Below, piece after piece: positions 1 to 6,800 of a stretch of DNA of 22,068 bases. The stretch's first letter is position 1, and each line of letters starts with the position of its first letter. This DNA is from a virus: positions 1 to 22,068 of IMG/VR virus record IMGVR_UViG_3300031219_000012, one strand, 5' to 3'. The position numbers and the translations under genes are program-made. The notes under the pieces were generated by a model. It was not told where the DNA came from. It saw nothing but the letters and a program-made list of their open reading frames with translations, and made no database searches.

Positions 1-334
1 TGTTATTACATCCATAACACATTGGTTGGTAATTATCAATATGATTAGCACCACCCTTAGACTTAGGGATAATGTGGTCAACGTTTAATGGATAAAGGTT
101 GTCATCATATATGTCAATATGAATGTTTCCTGCCTTATCTAACCCATGACCTATTTGTGTTCCTACGTGTCCACATTCTACACATTTAACACCTTTGTGA
201 TAGAATGTTTGTAGTCTCCTATGATCTTTGTATTTATATAGGTTTTCAAGAGGCTCTGTTTTAAATATTTTATATTTAAATACTTTAGCTTTTTGTGTTT
301 CTTTTAATTCTTTAAAATTTTCTAATACTTTCAT
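1..334 (-). CDS. HNH endonuclease, 3' end cut off by window
   Basis: The minus-strand frame opens with ATG at 334 and stays open for 111 codons to the window edge, so the C-terminus is missing. A first zinc knuckle C-V-E-C lies near residue 60, followed by D-H-I-I-P-K-S-K-G-G and M-C-Y-G-C-N-N. This is the classical arrangement of an HNH nuclease: a treble-clef zinc site, the catalytic histidine in the DH pair, and the asparagine-bearing CxxCN segment. Such free-standing HNH genes in phages are usually homing or mobility nucleases. The gene is divergent from the gp25-like gene with 48 bases between them. The first residues (M-K-V-L-E-N-F-K-E) faintly resemble the head-targeting leader seen elsewhere in the window, but the match is weak. 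Family assignment is firm; the biological role is inferred. Confidence 0.85.
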   Translation of the reverse strand, partial: MKVLENFKELKETQKAKVFKYKIFKTEPLENLYKYKDHRRLQTFYHKGVKCVECGHVGTQIGHGLDKAGNIHIDIYDDNLYPLNVDHIIPKSKGGANHIDNYQPMCYGCNN

Positions 335-382
335 ATTCTATATATTTTATATACAAAGATAAACAAAATTAATATATAAACA

Positions 383-760
383 ATGGCATCACTTAGTTTT
401 ACCGATTTTTACATAAAATACCCTGGGCATCCTAGTTTTAACAACATAGAATTGGTTGAAGATGATGTCATAAGAGTTATTGTGCAGAAGTACGAGATGA
501 TAATATTCACAAATAAGGGTGATTTATTAGGCGATCCTAATTTTGGTGCTGATTTACCAAACCTATTGTACGAAACTAAATTATCTGCCGAATTTATAGA
601 GGGGGATATTAAAGCACAAATAGCAGACTATATTCCAGAGGTTGATAACATTGAGTATGAACTTAAAGTTGAATTTTTTGAAGATCCTGATAGGTTTCAA
701 GAATATATGGTAATTGGTTTCAAGATAAGAGACATAGAGATATTTGCCAGCGTACTATAA
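383..760 (+). CDS. 25: Baseplate wedge protein, T4 gp25-like
   Basis: A 125-residue protein of the GPW/gp25 family, which joins the baseplate wedge to the sheath initiation region of contractile tails and related injection machines. The family core is visible at residues 40-66: I-I-F-T-N-K-G-D-L-L-G-D-P-N-F-G, then L-P-N-L-L-Y-E-T-K. This is the characteristic 'G-[DE]-x(4)-P-x-F-G-x-x-L' element before the helix. The length matches T4 gp25 (132 residues). The start at 383 is preceded by AATATATAAACA with no Shine-Dalgarno motif, typical of Bacteroidota and their phages. The stop directly abuts the convergent gene at 761. Together with the large sheath gene further right, it places the phage among myoviruses. 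No lysozyme activity is implied despite the old 'gp25-like lysozyme' name. Confidence 0.88.
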   Translation: MASLSFTDFYIKYPGHPSFNNIELVEDDVIRVIVQKYEMIIFTNKGDLLGDPNFGADLPNLLYETKLSAEFIEGDIKAQIADYIPEVDNIEYELKVEFFEDPDRFQEYMVIGFKIRDIEIFASVL

Positions 761-1375
761 TTATTTAATAGGACAATTTTTACCAGAGTATATATATCCT
801 TTGTTTCTAGATATATCAACACCAATCGATTTACTAGAAATATAAACATCTTCTAGACATTCAGTATCAGAACCACCTACTATAACATATCTTCTATACT
901 TATCATTACTTAGTCTTTTATATAGTTTTTTAGGGATTTGAAACCATTTATGATTATTTCCAATATATACAATTGCAGTTCCTTTAGTTGTTTTGAACAT
1001 TTCACCCTTAATTAGTTTATCATTACTTTCTTTTTTCTTTATGTTATCATAGGTGTTTTTATCTAATATCTTTTTATAATAATCTACACTAACATCATAG
1101 TTATACCTTTTTTCTATAATTTCAGTTTGGTTAGGAAAATGATATAAATCTTGCCCAATATTTATTTCTGGATCATGATCAAATAAATATTCGTTCCCCA
1201 CTTTACCATTTATGTGATTATCCCATATTTGGAACACCTCATCAAATTCATTACAATACTTTTTTAATTCTTTAACATAATTATCAGTAAAATACTTTTT
1301 AAAACTTTTTTGAACATCAACGATTATAAGAATATCATCAGTTCTATTGCTTTCGAATGTATTTATGTATTTCAT
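761..1375 (-). CDS. Isochorismatase/nicotinamidase-fold hydrolase-like protein with head-targeting-like leader
   Basis: A 204-residue protein. After an N-terminal leader (M-K-Y-I-N-T-F-E-S) it shows isochorismatase-superfamily landmarks. I-I-V-D-V-Q-K-S-F at 17-25 puts D20 at the usual catalytic Asp. I-W-D-N-H at 50-54 sits where the family has a D-x-H metal or active-site strand. V-I-V-G-G-S-D-T-E-C at 164-173 puts C173 at the nucleophile position, followed by the helix and 'S-I-G-V-D-I' strand. The fold is fairly clear from these spaced motifs, but the central region is divergent, the substrate is unknown, and the catalytic Lys is only tentatively near K89. Its leader is almost the same as that of the neighbouring gene upstream (starting at 1989), although the rest of the two proteins is unrelated. 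An AATATATAAT element lies 3-4 bases before the start. If the leader targets the capsid, this enzyme would be a candidate injected protein. Confidence 0.6.
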   Translation of the reverse strand: MKYINTFESNRTDDILIIVDVQKSFKKYFTDNYVKELKKYCNEFDEVFQIWDNHINGKVGNEYLFDHDPEINIGQDLYHFPNQTEIIEKRYNYDVSVDYYKKILDKNTYDNIKKKESNDKLIKGEMFKTTKGTAIVYIGNNHKWFQIPKKLYKRLSNDKYRRYVIVGGSDTECLEDVYISSKSIGVDISRNKGYIYSGKNCPIK

Positions 1376-1389
1376 AGTATTATATATTA

Positions 1390-1421
1390 AAAATCCCCAT
1401 CATTTCTTTGACAGGGATTTT
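1390..1421 (-). terminator. Possible terminator between the 1989-1444 and 1375-761 genes
   Basis: An 8-bp perfect stem pairs positions 1390-1397 (AAAATCCC) with 1414-1421 (GGGATTTT) around a 16-base loop. On the minus strand the stem is followed by a T-rich run, and on the plus strand too, so it may act both ways. The loop is long and G+C in the stem is low, so it is a moderate candidate only. It lies in the 68-base gap downstream of the acidic repeat protein. Confidence 0.4.
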
Positions 1422-1443
1422 ATTTATTTAGTATTTTTAATTA

Positions 1444-1989
1444 TTATATTGGCAAATCTTCATCATCATCTTCCTCTTCCTCTACATCTTCAAACCCTTC
1501 TTCGTCTTGTGCTTGTTGTGTTTGGTCTTGTTGTGTTTGGTCTTCTTCGTCTTGCATTTGTGCTTTGTCAAATCCTTCTTCGTCTTGCATTTGTGTTTCG
1601 TCTTGCATTTGTGTTTCGTCTTGTAGCTCTTCTTGACCACCATCTTCTTGTGTTTGGATTTGAGGTTGTATTTGTACTTGATCACCTTCACTATCACCAC
1701 CTATCAAGGCTCTTGAAGATAGTATGTCATTATCTAAGAACTTTTTAGCAACATGCTTAACTAACTCTTCTGCAATGTCGAAATCGCCAAAAAGTTTCTT
1801 TAAGTCCTCACCTGTTTCATCTTTTACTTTCTTACTATAAGCGTTTATAAGACTTTTAGGAACATCAATAGTTGTTCTAACTTTATATGTATCTTCTACT
1901 TGAAATACATTTTCATTTATATTTGGTGTTTTGTCTTTACTAACTTTCTTATCTGTTCTATGTGATTCGAAATTTTGAATGCGTTTCAT
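1444..1989 (-). CDS. Acidic Q/D/E-repeat protein with head-targeting-like leader
   Basis: A 181-residue protein of unknown function. It starts M-K-R-I-Q-N-F-E-S-H-R-T-D, a leader shared nearly residue for residue with the next gene downstream. Residues 30-95 look like a small folded segment (Y-K-V-R-T-T-I-D-V-P-K-S-L ... E-E-L-V-K-H-V-A-K-K-F-L). From about residue 100 it is a low-complexity tail of Gln, Asp and Glu with repeated units of the type Q-M-Q-D-E, ending in a run of Glu/Asp and L-P-I. The tail is mirrored by G+T-rich repeats on the plus strand at about 1498-1630. Acidic, leader-bearing proteins of this size are reminiscent of prohead core or internal head proteins of T4-like phages, but there is no sequence match that proves it. 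A TAATATATAA element lies at 2011-2020, about 21 bases before the start. Confidence 0.75.
   Translation of the reverse strand: MKRIQNFESHRTDKKVSKDKTPNINENVFQVEDTYKVRTTIDVPKSLINAYSKKVKDETGEDLKKLFGDFDIAEELVKHVAKKFLDNDILSSRALIGGDSEGDQVQIQPQIQTQEDGGQEELQDETQMQDETQMQDEEGFDKAQMQDEEDQTQQDQTQQAQDEEGFEDVEEEEDDDEDLPI
1498..1630. repeat. Degenerate short-unit repeats coding the Q-M-Q-D-E tail
   Basis: Units such as TCGTCTTGCATTTGTGTT recur in tandem within the C-terminal coding part of the acidic protein. At the protein level they read as repeated Q-M-Q-D-E and Q-T-Q-Q-D. Unit spacing is a multiple of three, so expansion or contraction keeps the frame. The strand asymmetry (G+T on plus) makes frames other than the coding one look open too. 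Confidence 0.7.
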
Positions 1990-2042
1990 AATTTTTGTTA
2001 TTTTTATAATTTATATATTAATATCTTAAACTCTCTTTTTTG

Positions 2043-2540
2043 CTATAATGATCCACCAATTAAGAATGCACCTATTATAACAATAATGCTACTAACACCA
2101 CCCCAAAACACTTTTTTCTCTAATTTATCGACTTGTGTTTCATATATATCAACTTTAGTATTCAAATTACCAACTTGTGATCTATAAGTTTCTTCTATTA
2201 ACATACTATTAGCTATTTGTGATTGTAAGTTTAATATTTGTTCGTCTTTATTGTTTACTAACTCAAATAAATTGGTTATTTGTATCTCTTGCTCACCTAT
2301 AACTTTTTCTAAATCATTCACAACCCTTATTGTTATTGAATCCAAGCCTTGTCCTAATATGTCATTCTTTTCCATAAGTTCTAGTATATCTAACTTAGTA
2401 TCAACATATCTAGCTTGTTCCATTGTTATAACAACATACTGATTACCCAAAGAATCTTTTTCATATTTAGGATAATCTTGACCATATAGAGCAAATGTTG
2501 ATAGGATGGCTATCAAAGTTATTATTATTTTTTTTCTCAT
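2043..2540 (-). CDS. Secreted coiled-coil protein with C-terminal membrane segment, candidate spanin/lysis partner
   Basis: A 165-residue protein. Residues 1-20 form a signal peptide (M-R-K-K, a hydrophobic core, then A-L-Y-G-Q), with Q-D at the likely mature end as is common for Bacteroidota exports. A short conserved-looking segment, D-S-L-G-N-Q-Y-V-V-I-T-M-E-Q-A-R, follows, then a long helical coiled-coil region (about 50-140). A C-terminal hydrophobic helix (F-W-G-G-V-S-S-I-I-V-I-I-G-A-F-L) ends the protein. Its ATG overlaps the stop of the preceding gene by four bases (2537-2540), implying translational coupling. A two-gene cassette of a type II membrane coiled coil followed by an exported protein recalls i-spanin/o-spanin pairs that fuse inner and outer membranes during lysis. 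No lipobox cysteine is seen, and no endolysin or holin is recognised next to it, so the lysis role is inference. Confidence 0.7.
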   Translation of the reverse strand: MRKKIIITLIAILSTFALYGQDYPKYEKDSLGNQYVVITMEQARYVDTKLDILELMEKNDILGQGLDSITIRVVNDLEKVIGEQEIQITNLFELVNNKDEQILNLQSQIANSMLIEETYRSQVGNLNTKVDIYETQVDKLEKKVFWGGVSSIIVIIGAFLIGGSL

Positions 2541-2950
2541 TTATTTAATTTTATTTTTAAAGATTTAAGCAATCTCTCATCACTTTTATCAGGTGCTTTA
2601 TTTAGGCTATCTATTTCTTTTTTATTCTTTTCTATTTTAGCTTGCAGAGATTTTAATAATTTCTTACTAAGATATGCTTCTCTCTTAGCTTGTATTATAG
2701 AATCTTGGCTTTGTTCTATCTTTGTAGAAAGTATACTATCCATTTCTTTTAATAAAACATATTCTCCCTTTATACTATCTAATTCAAATGTCAAGGAATC
2801 TCTTTTGGCTATAAGACTCTCATTTTTAGCATTAAGCCTTTCTATATCTTCCTTGTATGAATCATCTGTTTCGAAATATTCCTTGTATATAAAAAATACT
2901 AATAGAAAGAATAAGACTGTTATTAGTATTGATTTATTATCTAATTTCAT
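2537..2950 (-). CDS. N-terminally anchored coiled-coil protein, candidate i-spanin (Rz-like)
   Basis: A 137-residue protein. A single membrane segment near residues 8-21 (I-L-I-T-V-L-F-F-L-L-V-F-F-I) follows a short charged N-terminus. The rest is one long coiled-coil helix rich in Lys, Glu, Ser and Leu (about 30-115), and the C-terminus is basic. This is the architecture of Rz-type inner-membrane spanins, with the coiled coil in the periplasm. It is the first gene of a pair: its TGA stop overlaps the start of the next gene (ATGA at 2537-2540). An AATATATAAG element stands at 2966-2975, about 15 bases before the start, with no Shine-Dalgarno motif. Other membrane-bound coiled-coil proteins would look the same, so function rests on architecture and gene pairing only. 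Confidence 0.68.
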   Translation of the reverse strand: MKLDNKSILITVLFFLLVFFIYKEYFETDDSYKEDIERLNAKNESLIAKRDSLTFELDSIKGEYVLLKEMDSILSTKIEQSQDSIIQAKREAYLSKKLLKSLQAKIEKNKKEIDSLNKAPDKSDERLLKSLKIKLNK

Positions 2951-3018
2951 ATATTTTATTTTTTTCTTATATATTATTTTGCATTATCCACATATTATCT
3001 ATATATTTGTCAAAAAAA

Positions 3019-3537
3019 ATGATTAAAGAACTATACTGTTTCGATTTTGACAAAACACTGTGCTTAACACCAGAGCCAAAAGAAGGTAAAGTTATATGGA
3101 AAGAAAAGACTGGTGAGGATTGGGGACACCGAGGTTGGTGGGGTAAGTCTGACTCTTTAGATACTGATGTATTTGATATACCAAAGGTTGATTGGATTTA
3201 TGAAGAATATCTAAATGCAGTTGCTAGACCAGATTCTTACGTCATTATGGCTACTGGGAGACAGAATAGAGTAATGGGAATGAGATCCCGTGTTGAAGAA
3301 ATTATTAGAAGCCACAATATGTCCTTTGATGAGGTTCATTTATGTAGTGGTCACGATACATTTACATTTAAAGTAAAGCTATTTGAAAATCAAATAGAAA
3401 ATACTAAATGTGAACACTTCACTATGTATGATGATAGGGCTGAGCATTTAGAAAAATTCGCTAGGTGGGGAGAAACACAAAAGATAAAGATTACAATAAT
3501 CGACTCAATTAACAAAACTATAAAAACATTTAATTAA
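3019..3537 (+). CDS. HAD-superfamily phosphatase-like protein (Swiss Army Knife RNA repair HAD type)
   Basis: A 172-residue protein from the ATG at 3019. An upstream in-frame ATG at 2929 would add a hydrophobic stretch that overlaps the divergent gene, so I reject it. HAD motif I is C-F-D-F-D-K-T-L (D9 and D11). It is followed by T-P-E-P and W-x(8)-W-G-H-R-G-W-W-G, a pattern typical of the HAD domain found alone or fused in 'Swiss Army Knife' RNA repair proteins. Motif II is I-M-A-T-G-R (T79), and motif IV is M-Y-D-D-R (D138, D139). All the acidic residues needed for a HAD phosphotransferase are present. The substrate is unknown; in the named family nucleic-acid end processing is proposed. 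The gene lies 5 bases upstream of clpS, probably in one transcript. Confidence 0.8.
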   Translation: MIKELYCFDFDKTLCLTPEPKEGKVIWKEKTGEDWGHRGWWGKSDSLDTDVFDIPKVDWIYEEYLNAVARPDSYVIMATGRQNRVMGMRSRVEEIIRSHNMSFDEVHLCSGHDTFTFKVKLFENQIENTKCEHFTMYDDRAEHLEKFARWGETQKIKITIIDSINKTIKTFN

Positions 3538-3542
3538 TAGCT

Positions 3543-3821
3543 ATGACAAAGATAAAAGAAGAAACTAAGACAGAAGTAGAAGAAATATTATCTAGTCCAT
3601 ATAGACTAGATTTACACAATGACTCCCATAATTCATTTGAACATGTTATTAAGTGTTTGATAAATATATGTGGACACGAAAAAGAACAAGCAAATCAATG
3701 TGCACACATTGTACACTTTAAAGGTATTTGTGATGTTAAGTATGGTGATTATGAGACTATTTCTAGTATGAAAGAAAAATTGTCAAATAATGGACTGCTT
3801 GTTACTATGGAGGAAAACTAG
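3543..3821 (+). CDS. clpS: ClpS-like adaptor of the Clp protease (N-degron recognin)
   Basis: A 92-residue protein matching ClpS over nearly its whole length. ClpS binds the N-domain of the ClpA/ClpC ATPase and hands over substrates with destabilising N-terminal residues. Visible landmarks: L-H-N-D-S-H-N-S-F-E-H-V-I at 24-36, with the N-D pair that contacts the N-degron amine; C-G-H at 43-45; Q-A-N-Q-C-A-H-I-V-H-F-K-G at 49-61, with H58 at the second recognition position; and a C-terminal V-T-M-E-E strand. The N-D-x-x-N-[ST]-F-x-H-V-I and E-Q-C-A-x-I-V-H-x-K-G versions are those I associate with Bacteroidota ClpS, so acquisition from a host is plausible. The third residue of the usual N-D-D triplet is Ser here. 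It sits 5 bases after the HAD gene and 4 bases from the convergent terminase stop. Confidence 0.85.
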   Translation: MTKIKEETKTEVEEILSSPYRLDLHNDSHNSFEHVIKCLINICGHEKEQANQCAHIVHFKGICDVKYGDYETISSMKEKLSNNGLLVTMEEN

Positions 3822-3825
3822 CTGA

Positions 3826-6800
3826 TTACCTGCGTCTTCCATATCCACCACTTGACTTATATTTGCTCTGACCATATCCACCACCAGTTCTAGAACCAAG
3901 TGTTTTTTTCTTCACATCTAAAAAGTGTGTGTAATCATTACTTTCTATATAATCAGATTTTTTCATACACTCATTTATGTAATCAACTATTTCCTTATCA
4001 ACATGTTTGTTCATCCATTCGTGTATCATCTCTGAAAACTCGTTCTTTTCGAATATAGATGTAGCATTTACAATAGTCATGACACAATTATGTACAACTA
4101 TCCCATTTGCTACATAACTATTATCATCCTCTACTTCTAAATTATAAGTTGTTCCAGTATAATTATACTTTTCATTTCTTTGTAGTACTGACGAATATTC
4201 AAAATCAGAAATCTTTCTCATACATGACCTTTCTAAACTATCTTCATAAATAGATACCCAATATTGGCTTTTCGTAGGCTTACCATATCTATGTCTTTTA
4301 TTATAGGATATTACTGCATGTTTGTCTAATGATATAGATATATCTCTCATAGTCAATGCTAGTTGAAAACTAGTTGAACATCCTATATAATGTTTAGTCT
4401 TACCAGGTGTTTCACAGAGCCAACCATCTCCCTTTATCCAATAATCTAGGACTAGGGACATTTTCTCTTTATCTAGTTTGTTATAGAGCATTTCGGGGAA
4501 TATTTTCTCTTTATCTTCATCATAGCATTTAGAAAATATTTCCCATAAGAATCTATTATAAAATATCACAGTAGTGCAATTATTTCTATTCTGTACATGA
4601 TATTTTAAATTCCAGTTATTTATTATATCCTTCATTTCATCAATAAGAGTTAAATCTTTATCATTAAAGGCTAAAGTTATTCGGTAAGTATTATGAGATG
4701 GTTTATAACTGTTACCATCTGCTAAGAATAAGCCTAAAAACTTAGCAAAATTATTATCTAGTTCTATTTCCTTTATTTTAAAATTAGATGACGGAGAATA
4801 TTTATTCCTTTCAAATAATTCTTGATATTTGATATTATTAACATCACCAGTATATAGAGGTGATTTTATAACAACACACCTAGATTTATTAGAAATGTCA
4901 CTTGGTAAAATCCACTCTCGCTTAAGATAATTATTATAATTCTTTCTATTTTTCTTTGAGTAGTCATTTTTTGGAACATATATAGGATGGTTATATGTTA
5001 TATCTAAGCTAGGTTGGCCTCTAAATTTGATTCTGTGCATAACACCATCAAAATCTTTTTTACATATATTTGTTACTGGTTTGTAATTTCCTAAATGTGT
5101 TAACACCAACTCACCTAATTTGATATCTTTTATTCTTTTATAACCATTTATAGTCTTTATAAGAGTGTTTGGCAAAACGCAATCATCGTTTCCATTATCT
5201 GCTGCATATTTTATATTGCCAGAACTAGTTGTATGTTTTACAAATGTGGTTATTTCCCTTATGGTGTCTTCATTATTTATTGAGAAAGATTTACTAAGCA
5301 TTAGAGATTGGTAGTCTTTTATAAGTAAATTTTTTAAACTTGTTACTTTAAGTCCTACCTTTTCTTCTGGTGAATCTATTCTGTGCTTATATCTAACAAA
5401 TACAGAAGAACCATAATCATTAATACCATCAAAAACATGAGGTAGTTCTGCTAGTAATGTATTTCCATAGTTGTTAAGTTCTAAAACTATTTTAAGGTTA
5501 TCTGGATTAAAATATTCAAAAGCTAATATATAAAGCAATTCTGACATTTGTTTAATAGATATTATATTACTTCGATATATCCCAATTTGTTCTAGTTTGA
5601 AAAAATCCTTTATTGATGAATACTTTTCTTTTTGTATATCTATGACCTCTCTACTTTTATTACTTATTCTGAATATGTTTATAACAGAAAAATCTTGACC
5701 TAATCCCTCTGCAAGGTCAATTGATAAGACTATTTTATATTCTTTTCTTTTTATAGGGTTGTATATATCATAATCATCAACCCATTTTAAATTTTCATAG
5801 GAAAAATTTAGCTTATCTTCAAATTCATATATCTCCTCCCACTCATAAAGAATTTTATTATTCAATAAATGGTCTATAATATTTTCACTTAGTAAAGATT
5901 TACTAGCATTTACAAATCTAAGACCGTATTCTTGGTTAAAAGCATCTTCTCCACCAATATCTTTTATTGCCTCATCCTTCCATGTAGTAAGTTCTGCTAA
6001 CTCTAGTATAGATATCTCTTTGCCATCGGGTGTTTTTATATTAAATCCAACAACATCCTCATCATGACAATAATCATTATTATAGACCTCGATTACATAT
6101 TTTTGTAAATCAACACTCCAACTCATTTCGACCTTAGTATCAGCACCCCATTTATTATGTACTTGATTAAAAACATTATCCTTTTCTATTTTGTTTTCGT
6201 ATAATTTATGGTCATTAAGCCTTATATATGTAACAAACCTACCAGGGACTTGGTACCAGTAAACCCTCATAGGTGTGTAGTTATTTCTTTGTGGGTCACC
6301 AGCTGGTCGTTCTGCATTAGTAAGTAATTTATGAAATAAATTCATACCATTTGGTGTAGATGTTATTATTATTTTAGAGTTTTTTATTGCAGATACTGTT
6401 GGAAAAACCGCAGTATAATATGGTTCTATTATGTTTGAAGGAATATGTGCAAATTCATCTAAATAAAGAACATCAATAGTAAAACCAATAGCTGGAGTCT
6501 TTGTCCTAGCAGAGGTCTTAATACGACAACCATTGTCAAATGTCAGTGATTTTTGATTCCATGTTTTTATACCAGGTTTTAAAAAAAATGGTAGTAATGA
6601 ATAAATGGATTTTATCTTGTCAACAATCTCAACTGATGTATCACCCTTGTTAGCAACAATCATAATGTTTTTATCATTATTGAATAGTATTGTATGAAGC
6701 ATAAATATAGAAGCAGATATAGTATTGTGTGAAAGTATTCCATTTGTGTAGAACCTATGATTCTGATGGTCTACCGATAAATCAAACATAGATGATTTAT

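Noticed and set aside
1347-1748. Open plus-strand frame rich in His, Leu and Val opposite the acidic repeat gene
   Set aside because: It is the antisense reading of the repeated Q/D/E codons and the neighbouring leader; composition is implausible and both minus-strand genes are clearly real.
2929-3018. N-terminal hydrophobic extension of the HAD gene
   Set aside because: It overlaps the start of the divergent coiled-coil gene, and HAD motif I begins properly at the ATG at 3019.
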